Positions 21,705 through 33,250 of a stretch of DNA of 64,000 bases are shown here, one piece after another (within the stretch, counting starts at the first letter, position 1; each line of letters starts with the position of its first letter). The notes under the pieces were generated by a model. It worked only from the letters and a program-made list of their open reading frames with translations. It made no database searches and had not been told where the DNA came from. Source of the stretch: Dendrophyllia cribrosa (lineage: Eukaryota; Cnidaria; Anthozoa; Scleractinia; Dendrophylliidae); the NCBI GenBank assembly GCA_024195265.1, contig JAJLRJ010000005.1, positions 25,040,855 to 25,104,854 on the forward strand, given 5' to 3'. The position numbers and the translations under genes are program-made.

Positions 21705-22339
21705 CCCCTCCCCATCACTTTTCTAATGGTCCGTCCCTAATGGCCATTGTAGCCTGAAAAAGGGTCTTTTTGGTGGACATTTGGGTGTTAAAGGGTTAAT
21801 GTACAGTTTTTTACGCTTGTTAACATGTAAATCACCAGTAATATAAAAGGGCTGTCAAATTTAAAGCTAGCAATCCAATCCTTATTAGTTCATGTTCAGT
21901 TCCCCTTGACGTTTAGACAACATTAAAGATTCAATTTTTAACTATCGTGAAACTTGTTCCATTCGCCTTATTAGGTAAATTAACAGAAGCGAACCATGAA
22001 ATTCTGAATAAATATTTTGGAAAGCTTAAATATTTTTGTGACTACTAATTATATGGCAAGCAATACTCAAGGCTAAATCGAGTGCTCTGATTGGCTATTC
22101 TTCGGTCGGGATTTTACAGTACGGACCATTACCATGGAAACGGTCCGTTTGGATATTTCCTCTCGATCGCTCAGCTCCCAGGAAATTCAAACCGCGAAAA
22201 CACAAAAGCATATAAAATCAAATGCAAGAAACCTCGTCTGGAAAGGAAAATATTGTTTAATTTATTATAAGATTACCCTTCTAACAATTTAGCATGATTG
22301 ATAACATGAAAGACAAAGAGGAATACGAACATTCACTGA

Positions 22340-22900
22340 GCTAGTTTTATTATCCAGATGAAGAAGAACTTCGCAACTTTAATGAAACGATTGTTAAGAC
22401 AAGGATCACCGACAGCCAGGAAGAAATTGAAGGTTTTATAAATAACCAGAAAAGTCGGTCAACACTACTAAGAAGACCACGACTGACATGAACACTCTCT
22501 TCCGTTACATGAAACTGAAAATGGGCTGAATAGTGAAAATATCGAAAGCCTACCTGCGGCCGAGCTTGACCACCTGTTGTCCAAGTTTTTTATGAATATC
22601 CACAAGAAGAACGGAGAAAAGTACGATCAACCAGACACCATATCTGGTTTTCAGCGAAGCGTTCAAAGGTATTGAACCGACAAAAGGTCTCCAGTTAACA
22701 TCTTCAAGAACAATGACTTTGAAATATCAAGGAGAGTTCTTGCTGCGAAACGCAAGACGCTTGTTCATGAGCATTGCAAAGGCAACAAACCGCAAGCTGC
22801 CAAGGCACTTGAAAATAACGAAGAAGATGCTCTCTTTGAGACCGGAGAATTCGGCGACTCCAACCCAGTTTCACTCCAGAGAACCGTATATTTTTCATGG
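22340..22900 (+). pseudogene. Degenerate Crypton/DUF3504-type (KIAA1958/ZMYM-like) domain remnant
   Basis: Conceptual translation in shifting frames gives segments such as EEIEGFINNQKSRST, then TDMNTLFRYMK, then LPAAELDHLLSKFFMNIHKK and TISGFQRSVQRY, then RRVLAAKRKTLVHEHCKGN. This order matches the domain upstream of the tyrosine-recombinase-like DUF3504 region of KIAA1958, QRICH1 and ZMYM-type proteins, derived from Crypton transposons and abundant in coral genomes. At least two frame changes and an in-frame stop show it is dead. The catalytic recombinase part is not visible. Confidence 0.72.
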
Positions 22901-23285
22901 AAATGTGAAAATCGTCCAGAATGAAAAGAAGCGTCGAGTAATTATCGAAAGTGGCAACGATGATTGACTGTACGCTGCTGTACGTGTTGACTTGACTTTG
23001 CGAAGTACCGTTTTGTAAAACTTCGATTCAGTTCAAACTCCGCATAAAACATTCCTCAGCGGATGCATGTTCTTTTAATTGTATAATGATTTTTTCCCAA
23101 CTCATTAAATGTTTTCTAAATTCGCAGATCGTATTTATTGTCGTTTTACACGTTGTTCTACTGGGTTTTTGCTGCTTGCGTCATCGTAAGCGGGAAATTC
23201 CCTGACATCGTGCCGGAAATTGACTTGAATGAACAACCGGAAGTGTTGTTTCGCATAAAAAAAATGATGCCATATAATAAACTAC

Positions 23286-23431
23286 TTACTAACCTCACTT
23301 GCTCGGGACCGTACTGGGGAATATTGGCCCTCGGTCGTGGCAGTACGGACCTCGCTGCGCTCGGTCCGCACTGCCACGACCTCGGGCCAATATTCCCCAG
23401 TACGGCCCTCGCGTTCAGTTAGTAAGAGGTT
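23286..23431. mobile_element. Palindromic MITE (GTACTGGGGAATATTGGCCC arms)
   Basis: The arms run from TTACTAAC to GTTAGTAAG and contain GTACTGGGGAATATTGGCCC and GTCGTGGCAGT in both orientations, with only about 10 bases (TCGCTGCGCT) at the centre. Near-perfect palindrome of ~145 bp; would form a cruciform or hairpin. Confidence 0.75.
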
Positions 23432-23615
23432 ATTATAAAAGTTATTACATGGGTTTAGATGGGCATTGGCACATGGGATAAGTCTCTGCAGTTACCATAT
23501 GCTAATAAGGCAAAATTTTGACCCAATATGGTCTGAAATCTCGTAAGCGACCACCTCCCGTTAGCGACCACCTAGGCTTGACATTTTGGGTGGGTGCTTA
23601 CGGGAGGTTCGACTG

Positions 23616-24344
23616 TATATGTTATTTATAATTATTATGCAATTCAAAAGCAGAGGTTGAACCGACCATTGAATTTTTTTTTTAATTTACGATTATCATG
23701 AAAGTGCTTAAATAAAAAAATATATATAATTAAACATTTATTATATATTTAAATAATATTGAATAACTATATGTGAGTATCAATTAAAAAATGTCAACGA
23801 TTTTATGTTGTTTTGATTTTTTTTTGTTCGCTTAACTGACAAATATCGGCTCAATATTCACAGTTAATTACCAGTTATCATCTCGTAAATGACTTCATCT
23901 GAACTGATCAGCATGCTCTATCTGGAATCAAAATAAAGCTTACTGGGGTGGGTACGGGTAAGGAGCAAGACTATTACCGGAAGGTACGCGAGGTGTCTTA
24001 ATCGCAGCCACTATATATACCATGCGCGATTTAGGGGTAACACTTATTCTTTTGTTAAAACAATAGAATATTAGAGCACAAAAGAACGACAATACAATAG
24101 AATACAATACCATAGAATATATTAGAATACATAATTTTACCTAATACAATGAATGTGTACAATGTACAATAGAGCTAACACCCTAAATCGGGCATCATAT
24201 GCCACTATAAGTTGGTTGCATCCTCGTTATGCCTTAATGTGACTGCACGATGCAGTTATGAGTCATATGTGTTAAGTTATTTGGCTGTGTGACCGCGCGA
24301 TGCGGTTCCAGTCAAAGCCCACATTTCACCCTTGCTCGCCACAG
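23616..24344. other. Gene-free stretch
   Basis: AT-rich. 24085-24130 contains repeated TACAATA(C/G)AATA-like units. No exon recognised. Confidence 0.4.
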
Positions 24345-24478
24345 AGTTCTAGTAGCTCAGTGGTAGAGCATCCGACTAGATCACGGAGGGTCGTAGGTTC
24401 GAATCCCATCTGGAACTCGGAATTTTTTCTGAGTTAAGATGCTATTTCGTTTATGTTTCATTTGAGAAAAAAAAAAAA
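24345..24478 (+). mobile_element. tRNA-derived SINE
   Basis: The first 73 bases form a tRNA-like fold: A box TAGCTCAGTGGTAGAGC, B box GGTTCGAATCC, and a 7-bp acceptor helix with one G-T wobble (GTTCTAG with CTGGAAC). They are followed by ~50 bp of unrelated sequence and an A tail (24467-24478). The would-be anticodon loop CTAGATC has T at position 37 and a mismatched closing pair, with no CCA-type Pol III terminator context directly after, so a SINE head fits better than a working tRNA gene. Confidence 0.6.
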
Positions 24479-24827
24479 CAAGAGAAAACTTAAGCGTAAT
24501 AACAAAATACTAGTGTAGAAAAGACAACATATAATACAAATATTCAGGCCGAGGAGATCACAGATGGTTTATGAAAAGGAACATATCAGGAACAACAAAA
24601 TGGCTCGCAAAATGACACGAAAGTGTAAAAATTATTCATACATTCACAGATTATCTAACTGAAAACATACATGTAATAAAAATGGCTCTGTATGAAGCAA
24701 AGAAAAAACTGAAAAAAATTTAAAACATGATAAAAAATATCCTTGAAAAACAAATCTAAAAATAAAATAATAATAAAATCAGAGAGAAAAAGATTTTTAA
24801 AAATCTTTTTTATTTTAAAGATTAAAG

Positions 24828-25232
24828 CCTGGTTAATACGACACAAGCATACTGCATAAGCGCAAGCACTGAGCGCAAGAATTACTATCCTGCGAATACA
24901 GCCGCCTCTCATCACTCCCGGTCGCTAGAATGCTCCCTAGCGGCCGGGCGCGGGAGCGATGAGAGGCGGCTGTATTCGCAGGCTCAAGAATTACATGTGA
25001 GATAAGCATGTGACATACACATGCGCAGTGGTCACAAATTTTAGCGCGCGACCGCCGCCAAATTTGAATCCAACATGGCGGCCGAGAAAGAGTTGTGCGT
25101 GCTTGTGCCTGCTTTATTTTGGTTTTACGTACGACGCAATGATGCAAACATGAGCACAAGCAAAAAGAAATCGTTCTATTTTCTTGTGCTTGTGCTTATG
25201 CTTGCGTCGTTGCGTCGCACGTGTTAACCAGG
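24828..25232. mobile_element. MITE with CCTGGTTAA(C/T) ends
   Basis: 405 bp. The left end CCTGGTTAATACGAC and the right end CGTGTTAACCAGG are inverted. The interior repeats GCATAAGC(A/G)CAAGCAC and its complement. Another palindrome (24886-24984) is inserted in it. The sequence continues with related GCTTATGCTTGCGTCGT motifs to 25330, perhaps a second partial copy. Confidence 0.6.
24886..24984. mobile_element. Palindromic insertion with 10-bp target duplication
   Basis: The arms CCTGCGAATACAGCCGCCTC and GAGGCGGCTGTATTCGCAGG flank a short centre. CAAGAATTAC occurs directly at 24876-24885 and 24985-24994, a clean 10-bp duplication. A 9-11 bp duplication is usual for Mutator-like elements (established), but the assignment is tentative. 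Confidence 0.75.
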
Positions 25233-28200
25233 ATTACGCAAGCACAGGCACAAGGCGTTATGCTTGCGTCCGCGGGCACCCGGTTTACACGTAGGTTTCT
25301 TGTGCTTATGCTTGCGTCGTACGTGTAAGCCAAGTTCGAATCCTTTTGGCCACGTTTACACTAGGTCAAACTATCTTTCACGTGACCTTCACGTGGTTTT
25401 TACCAGACTACACTATATTTGCTGTTGTATATCACAGTTATTTTATATCAATCCATATAAAAGCCTAAGCTTACGTTCAAATGTTTTGTTTTCAACCTTT
25501 ACCAGATTTATGGATTTTAGCGGCATTTGGCTAGAAAAAAATTACACTAATCCAATTTCTTTCCGGTTCTTTTTTTCGGGAGCTGTGGAAAAACGATTAG
25601 GAGATGTATTCAATTCCATTCTAATCGCCCCAGACAACTGGCTTACAAAACATATGGTTTTAGTATCATTCTTTTCGGAAGCTTTTTTTCCTTATTACAA
25701 TACCAGCTGAATATAACTTTATTCTTAAAGCACTCTGTTACTTAAGTATTTGTTTTACAATGAAAGAAATTTGAACTGATATTAAAACCGATTTTCTAAA
25801 TGCTGAGGAAGATTGCAAATTAGCGCTTCGAGCAACATATTGAAAATCGCCTTTAGTCGAATAAGTCAAAGTATTTTTCTTTCCATTCCGGTTCAACTAT
25901 AAACAAATATTAAGTTTCTTTGGTTTACCGCGTGAGCTTGTTTTGGCTTGTAATGAAACCAAGGTCATTTCTTTCGTGGCAGGGAGCTATTTTTATGCGT
26001 TCAGCCTTCTTCAACTCCAATTTGCTATCTTACGAAACAGGCTTCCTCCCTTGACCAATTGAAAACGTCAGATGTTATGGCTGAATTGTCAACTTTGTTA
26101 CTCGCGGTAAGTCAGTTACTTTTTCGTTATTGGTCCACTTCAAACGTTTCTGTCATTGTCTAGAAAGGCAATAACCTGACCTTTCAATCAAAGTAGATTC
26201 CTTATTGTTGGTTTTAGCCTAAATTCGGTCCTTGATTTGTTTACCAAGTTTCTCAACATGTCTTTCGAGGTCGCCGACGACATACAGTTCTTAAAATAAT
26301 CAACAAGAGTTCTCTCTGATAAAATACGAACCGCCACTTGGTCAACGTTTGGGCAGAGAAACTTTCAAGGAAATCTAAGGTAAGTTCTTTATGCCACCTT
26401 GCATGTCATAACTATTTTAACGTTGTTACACGCTACGTTATAAACCTAAATATTTGTAGTCACTGACAAGTTTTCATTTTGTTTTGGGACATTCCATGCC
26501 TTCAACGAAAACCAGATTACAAATTCCCCCAAACGGCCGACTATTGTTCTCTAAATCTCGTTAGAGAAGCTATCTTTCCGACTTCTGCTCGACTCAGTAA
26601 GCTAAAAAACACCTGTATTATTTATTAGTTGCAGTCTGAAGTCATTCTTTTATGTTGAGCTGCGGAAACCTGAAATATAAAATTTATCACTATCGATTTG
26701 CTTAGACGAAAGGTAAATGACCGTCGATCACTATTTGAATCACTGCACCGTCCACCGGATACCACAGATACATCGCTGAATTTCTAAAGATTGTTGAACA
26801 GAAGATGATATTTAATTTATCGTGCAGCGACAAGTTTTAAGACATGTGTGACCTCTTGGAAAGGTTGGATCTCACGCCTAAAAATTCCATTCTATTTAAA
26901 AGGAAAAGCATGATTTCGTCTCTTAAAATTCTTTTTTTCAGAGAGAGCAGTCGACGTTAAATTTTTGTAGAAAGTCAACTAGATTTTTCCTGAATAATCG
27001 GATGAGTTCGAATTGCGCTCATCGAGGAAATGACTCCATTGAATACGTTCTGAATGTCTCAGTAAACACAATAAAGGACCAAGTGACAGGATTGAACAAA
27101 CAATCAAACGCGGCCAAATAGCGATGCGAAAAACTGGTGCGAACTAAGTACCTTGTCAAAGTGCGTTTTTGTTCATCTATTTTTTATTTGCGTTGGCTTT
27201 GTTAGCAACGTTTAGTGAATAAATATAAATGGACTGAGTTTCGTTCCGCAAATTGAAACGCAAATCGCGATGAAGTTGCGTAGTTAGACTATGATCTTTA
27301 AACATGAACAAGCATGGATTCAGCTCACGGAAGCGAAGGCCAAATCGGAGATGTCTTTTATTGCAGCTCGGAGGTCTTAATGTTATCTTCTTATAGAAAA
27401 GTTAACTAGATCTTTTCCTGAATAGTTGTTAACATGCAATCAAGCCCTGCGTGGATTTGTGGTCAAAATCCCAGTCAGTGAAATGTAAGGAAACTAATCA
27501 AGTCCTCACCAGCGCTTATGTCATTCCAGGGGTGGAGACACAGTGCCTTCAATGAATGCATGGAGCAAATTGATCCTACACTTAGTTTAATCCTTCTTTA
27601 AGCAATTAACTAGGTGCTCGCAGTTGGGTATGGGAATGTAAAAATGTTGCATGTACTAAGTTCAGTGTAAGTTAGAAGTTACTCAAGACAAACAGCCTTT
27701 CTTCTAATTATAAAGGCCTCTGCGAAAATAAATAAAGTATATGATTTCTGCATTGCTTCTGTTTTGTTATCATAGCAGCTTGGATGTTTTTTAAAGTGTC
27801 CCTAGCTGTACAAAATCAAAATTGATTACCGTATGTTTTTCCTGACGTTGCCATTGTTTTGATAAAATTACACAATTGAAGGAATTTTATTTGGTTAAGC
27901 GATTTCAAGTGTTGTTAAAGAATTTTCACTCTCTTTTGCCCCCATTCGGAGATAGGTCACCATGATAAGGCTTGTTTTCAACAATTGACGCAGAATTCCA
28001 TTGTTAAGAAAACAATGCATGCATGCACGATAAACAAGTTAAAAATTAATGTAAACGCTATAAAATAATGTATGTTGCGAATGAATTAGCGGACAACACA
28101 CGTGTATGTTTGCGTTACACTGCATATTGACAGTATGATCGGACGTCAGCTTATATGAACGCGTCTCTGGTTGTCACTATAAGTCCATTTTTGTCTCACT

Positions 28201-28249
28201 GTTACCCACCAAACCTATGATATGTGACGTGAACGGAAGAACAGAACGA
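25233..28249. other. Gene-free stretch
   Basis: No exon with recognisable domain content on either strand. The longest frame (25264-25710 +) starts inside MITE-derived sequence and is judged spurious. A short motif ACTAGAT(C/T)TTTTCCTGAATA occurs twice (26978 and 27407). Otherwise unremarkable. Confidence 0.4.
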
Positions 28250-28506
28250 CCCCACAACGGGGTCTACATCCCCTACTCTTTTAAAAAAGTGATGAAGGTT
28301 CCCGTGCTATTTATTTAGTGCGAGAAGGTGTGTAAGAGACAAGGCCAACGGCTTAACGTCGCCGCCCAATGGCGCGATCACCTGATCATCTCTGAAGCCA
28401 GCATGATCTTATCAGTTTTTTAAAGTAGTCTGGACGGTATTTTGACTCTGACCCGCGACCTCCCGCCCTGCAGTCCTGAGCTCTAGAATTGAGTTAACCA
28501 GGCGTC
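28250..28506 (-). mobile_element. Degenerate tRNA-derived SINE
   Basis: On the minus strand it starts CCTGGTTAACTCAATTCTAG, resembling a tRNA A box, and continues CAGGACTGCAGGGCGGGAGG then TCGCGGGTCAGAGTC, a decayed B box. The body holds GGCGGCGACGTTAAGCCG, the sort of central motif seen in many invertebrate SINEs. No intact cloverleaf. Confidence 0.5.
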
Positions 28507-30513
28507 TACACAAACTATTTTCCGAAGTGATCATCCGGTTACACTCAGTTACTTTCACGCCCGCTCGGTAGGGACAAATTCAGTTATTGCAAAACCGGTA
28601 AAAGTTAGGTTGTTTCGTTCAGAACATTAAATCCCGTAGAGGAGTTTCCCATATAAAAATTTAGGGGCCAAAATTTGTAGATTGCTAAAATCTAAAACGT
28701 TCACCGTTAGAATTTTCACGGTATCTTTTAGGGTATTGAACCGCGAAAATAAAGTGTCAATGCATGTGTTGTTTTAGAATTCGTGCCTCTTAGGTGAGCC
28801 ACGCCCATCAAACGAGATTGTGGTAACTCGTTTACGGTGTTTTTTCGAAACTTTTCGACGAGTAACTTCGACATTTTTATACGGGGTATAACATATGTTA
28901 AATGAAAACTTGATGACAAATGCCATCGAAACGATTTATTTATCGGTTTTATCGGTTAAAAACCTAGTAAAACCGCAGCTAATGTGACAAACTATGATAT
29001 CTTTAGTAACATCTTGTACCTGAAGAAGGCTGGTCTGGCCAGCTGAAATATTGTACTCAACAATATATACTTTTTTTTTTTAGCTATGCTTTAAAGTTTT
29101 ATATTCAATTATTTTTGGCTGAAGCAGATCCTCAAGGATCCAGCGTACAAGCAGCGGGATTCTCGTATACGGTTTCTTGCCATTTAACCAGTTATGATAT
29201 CAACTCTCTAACTTTCGTTAAAAATCAAAGGTGCACGTGGTATTACTTTTTTTTCAAAACAATTTCACAGGAAAATCCTACCATCTTTCCACTCTGACTT
29301 CAAAATGAGTTGCATACAAACCTTAAGGAAACGCTGGACCTTCAGTACACTTCAGGAAATTATGAGCTAATGATGAGTTTATAATCAAGGGGCGTTTCCG
29401 GTCATTAAAGCGATGACACTAAATGTAATTAAATATGATGGGAGTCAAAAACTGTAGTGTGATAGTTCACGATATCCCAACGAATATTAAGGGTAAAGAA
29501 TGAGTTATTACGCTATGAAAAAAATATATACTTATTCCTCAAAAATAAAAAATAGAAATAACACATCTCCCGGTTTGGCCAAGACCTCTAGTATGCGCAC
29601 AGCCAATAACTCGTTGTGTGGCAGTCACAGACAGCTGTTTCGTCTTTGTTAGTACTAGGTCGAGGCCGAAACCCATAAGTGGGTTGAAACGTGTAACGCG
29701 CATTCACAGCTTCCGAATATTCATTTTTTGCTTAGTTCCATATTTGGAAACCCCTCGAGATTGGAAGCCAAGTTGTTCTAGCGAATTGATTGGTTAATAT
29801 TTTTATCTTGATTTTCCAAATATGGCTGTAACAACTTCTTAGCAAATTGAATAATCGGAAGCTTGTTTTGAAGCGTACAAGAGACAGTTGCACGTTTCAA
29901 CCCACTTATGGGTTTCTGGTATAGGTCAGTATGAGTAAGACTTGTACTGTAGAGCATTTTATAAATTCGATTTATTGCTAAATATATCCCGCCGCGGTGA
30001 ATATTTTAATTATGGATCTTAAAATATAGTATCATAATGTGTACCGAACGATAAGCAGTTGAGAAATTCTCTAAGTACGTTCCTCCAGGATGTGTCTTTG
30101 ATCGGTTTTCTGTATCATTATTGATAAGTTGAATTAAAGGGGGACAAGTACATAGCTTTCTTAACATTAACATGCAATTTACATTGCCAGATACATCCAT
30201 TTGATATAGATACAAGTTAAAACGCGCCTTATAATTATAAAATGTTGATATAACGTCATAAACTATTACTGTTTTCATTCATGGTAAACGATTACATCAA
30301 GGATTTTCTTGAAAAGTTCGTCTTAAACAAGCAACCACTATTTTGACAAGAATGTTTGGGCTCCTTCTTATAATCATTTTAGAATTTTCTTTTGATCTTG
30401 ATTAAGTTTTGATTAAATTTTGGTGCTTCTCTAACATGATGGAAATCCATTTCGAATGAAGACGCTATTCCCGCGTCATATGACGTCACACGTCATATGA
30501 GCTACTTAACAAA
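28507..30513. other. Gene-free stretch
   Basis: No exon or RNA gene recognised. AACCCACTTATGGGTTTC-type sequence occurs at 29898-29915 and a related inverted form near 29668-29690 (GAAACCCATAAGTGGGTTG), so 29665-29920 may be a TIR element with ends in this motif. Confidence 0.4.
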
Positions 30514-30668
30514 TAGATTCCATTTGGTCGTGTGTCTGTTCAGTTATAGATCACAGATGACGTCAAAATGTGGTAAGAACACAAAAGTGGCACACGAGCC
30601 GCAGGCGAGTGTGTCACTGATGTTCTAGCTTACCACATTTTGACGTCTTCTGTGATCTTCAATGAACA
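30514..30668. mobile_element. MITE, copy 1 (ATCACAGATGACGTCAAAATG arms)
   Basis: The inverted arms contain GATCACAGATGACGTCAAAA and TTTTGACGTCTTCTGTGATC. The loop carries CACACGAGCCGCAGGCGAGTGTG, itself palindromic. A second, AT-richer copy is in INTU intron 3 (51564-51720); the shared outer part is TAGATTCCATTT followed by TCTGTTCAGTTAT. Confidence 0.7.
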
Positions 30669-31725
30669 GAAAAGTAAAAAGAGTAAAATTACGAACTTGC
30701 CTCGTAACGCTCGACTGTTCGAAGATTTGTTCTCGTTTAGGTATTTTTCAAGTCGCCAAGAACACTTTTCGTCTTGGTTTCTTCTTTTTCTTGCTCGCAA
30801 ACAGCTCCTGCTAAACATTTTTCGAGGCTTTCACTTGCTCAATCCAGAATAATCTCGCAAACATTTTCAAAATTGTGCGCCATGTTGGACAAAACAAAGC
30901 AAACAATTTTTCTATGACGTCAGCCGTGCGTCTGTACTCTGATAGATCATAGGCAACGACCAATCACAGAGCGCGTAGTATTCAGTTCATTGTATAAACA
31001 GTTATTGATGTACTGTAAACCTACCCTCCCAGTTTTATAGCCATAGCCATTGGTTACTTAAATTAATGGCTGCATTTTAAGTGAAGAAACCAGGCATTTT
31101 TGTTCAAGTGGTTAATTGTAAACAACACCGGCTTGCGAAAGCAATATCTCCCAGTTTAGCCACACGAAGAAAATCTTGCCCCCCTGTTTTTGTCCCTAGC
31201 CTGCGCGCAGAATGGAAATAGGAGACGCTTGCTAGTTTGCCCCGGGAGATAAGGAAATGTTATTGCATTAATTTACAAGTTTAAGTAGTTTTGCTTTCAA
31301 ACATGTTTCTCAGTTTAGTCACATTAAAATTGTAATTTGTGATGATCCGAAATTAGCATAAATTACTATTTTGCCGGCACGTATCAGAGGTCTGGGGGAG
31401 GGTAGCAGGTGCGCAGCGAGTTGTGGGATTAGAGTTAGTAATTTGCATCCGTTAGGAGGGTGAGACATTCTACGGTCAACCTTCGCCGTGTAAGGGTTAA
31501 TATGTTTAGTTTTCTTTAATACGCTGTTCAAGTGTCCAGATATTTCGTATGGTGACCTTTATTTATTAGTGTAAAGCACGTTTTAAACGTTAATTAATTT
31601 GGATACCCTTGGTCGGTGGCACACCTTCTCCGTTTTCTCCACCTGCTGGTTTTTAGGGGTTTTCGTGTCTGGCTTTGGTGCATCTGTTCTTCCTTTAATC
31701 ACAGTTGATATCTGTACATATAAAA

Positions 31726-31800
31726 ACAAATGTAATGAAAGGCTGATCGTACAGTAAAGGAATATATTTTTCTGTACGATCAGCCTTTCATTTCATTTGT
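31726..31800. ncRNA. Candidate small hairpin (pre-miRNA-like) or tiny foldback
   Basis: Two 29-nt arms (31726-31754 and 31772-31800) pair with a single mismatch around a 17-nt AT-rich loop. The arm sequence includes GAAAGGCTGATCGTACAG. This size matches animal pre-miRNA hairpins, but the near-perfect pairing also fits a miniature inverted-repeat insertion. Strand and expression are unknown. Confidence 0.35.
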
Positions 31801-33099
31801 TTCTAATTAATTTTGCTGATCAGATCCTTCCCAGGGACCAGTATTTCAAATTTGTCGAGTGGTCCTTTCATTTACAATTTTTATCTGTACATATCTTGAA
31901 GCTAAATAAATGGCCAGTGGCTTGGCTGGCCCACGCGCCCAGATATCATTACTCTTGTGTGTCCGGTTGAGTACTTAGAGGCAAAATGAAAATGTTTCGG
32001 CAACATTGCGAGAAAAGTAACAGAAACAAAAGCGTTTCTAACACGAGCCATAAAAAGGCAGGTACTTCCCTTGTGGTAACGACAACGACCACGATAATTT
32101 TATTTCACACCTTCCAATTACAACAGTAGATACAATTTCAGTTAATTAATTAAAGTAAGAAATAGAGATACTTGCCCACCGCTAGCAGCAAAATAAGGCT
32201 AATCGAGGCGGGGGAAAGATGAATACAGACTTAAGTTAATTAAAGTTAGTAATGCTCTTAGCAGTCGTTTCAATGTACCTGTACTGATGAACCCCTCTTG
32301 TCTTGTTCACTCCATTGGACCTGTATGTACATGTATACTGCTAATCGGCTAAATGCCCATGCGGCCCCTTGGACCTAGCAGGAATAACATTACAAGCTAC
32401 TAGGCCAAGCAAGACGGATTGGGTTTGTTTTTATAAGATAGTTTTGTACCAACACATTTAAGAAAATTGCAGTTGTTCTACAGCTATGCCTCAGACTACC
32501 AGACCCTTATGAATTTTCCTAGTTAGTGCAGTTTTAATAACTGCCCTAAAAACAATAACTGTAAGAAAATAAGAAGTAAAGTTACAGGAAAAAAAGAACG
32601 GAAAAGACTTGAAAAGCTCCTATGCCGGAGTGAGTTTTGCTTAACTGCACATGTTTTGTCCCGCGACCTTCCATTTAGAAAGGTCGTGAAAGCACTCCTA
32701 TCGCGAATCAAATAGGATATTTTGTCAAATTAGCAAATTTGTTTTTGTTCGGACATACAAAACGAACTATTGTTTAAACTGTGCATTTAATTTGCACCGA
32801 AAAAACGGTGAACTGAGTTGGGGTATGTTTCATACATTAAGCAAAAATAATGCTCTTGGAAAACAATCCGAAAGAGAACTAAACAATATGAATGATAGAC
32901 AATTAAGCGCCTTATTCCTGTGAAAACGTGTCGTGAAATATGTGTCCGATTGCTAAGGATTAAAAGTTCTAGATTTTCCATTTTCGACCGATGAGGAAAA
33001 CATCTATCCATCATCCGGCTATCTGATACAACTGCATAAACATAACGCCATCGCATTAACCCTTACATTCCTAGAATCAATAAATAAATGCAGTTCTAA
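31801..33099. other. Gene-free stretch
   Basis: No exon, RNA gene or bounded transposon recognised. 31868-31895 contains a second TTTTTATCTGTACATATCTTG-like sequence similar to the left flank of the hairpin at 31726. Confidence 0.35.
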
Positions 33100-33250
33100 C
33101 TTTTGAGTCTCTTAACGAAATCCTGTGGTGTGACCATTCAAATGAAACCTCTTCGGCAGTCCTTTTGCATGGTACTATTTGTTTTTTAATATTTTACAAA
33201 ATGAAAGTTGGGAATTTTCTTGACTGGTATTTCGGGAGTTAAAGGGTTAA
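33100..33250 (-). repeat. Dispersed repeat, copy B
   Basis: Reverse complement of 6003-6175: TTTAACTCCCGAAAT, CATTTTGTAAAATATT, GGACTGCCGAAGAGGTTTC and ATTTGAATGGTCAC occur in the same order on the minus strand. Confidence 0.6.

Larger units (their letters stand above)
19629..21737. mobile_element. PIF/Harbinger-like non-autonomous element 2
   Basis: The termini GGGACGGACCATTAG plus AAAAGTGAT are inverted at both ends. Poly-G occupies 19654-19676 and a 64-base C run occupies 21640-21703. The flanks are TGA (left) and TAA (right), consistent with one decayed TWA target duplication. The subterminal arrays GCACGAATTTTTTTT appear three or so times at each end, in the same plus-strand orientation. 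The interior near 19990-20210 matches element 1. A CAGAGGCGGATC element (20475-20747) is nested. No transposase. Confidence 0.68.
19210..23615. mobile_element. TA-flanked element with CAGTCGAACCTCC ends, holding nested insertions
   Basis: The left end is TA/CAGTCGAACCTCC at 19210 and the right end GGAGGTTCGACTG/TA closes at 23615. Both are followed inward by GTAAGCGACCACC-type motifs. Without the nested Harbinger-like element (19629-21737) about 2.3 kb remains, including a Crypton/DUF3504-like remnant and a palindrome. It may be one element with nested insertions or two separate solo ends; the matched TA flanks favour the former but are weak evidence. Confidence 0.45.

Noticed and set aside
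21497..21718. Poly-glycine protein on the minus strand
   Set aside because: Translation of the 64-base C run in a transposon.
24345..24417. Working tRNA gene
   Set aside because: A and B boxes and the acceptor stem are good, but the anticodon arm has a mismatch and T at position 37, the serine-like anticodon AGA lacks the long variable arm of tRNA-Ser, and an A-tailed body follows. SINE is the better call.
25264..25710. 148-residue open frame on the plus strand
   Set aside because: It starts within MITE-derived GCTTATGCTTGCGTCGT sequence, has no recognisable domain and no splice support.
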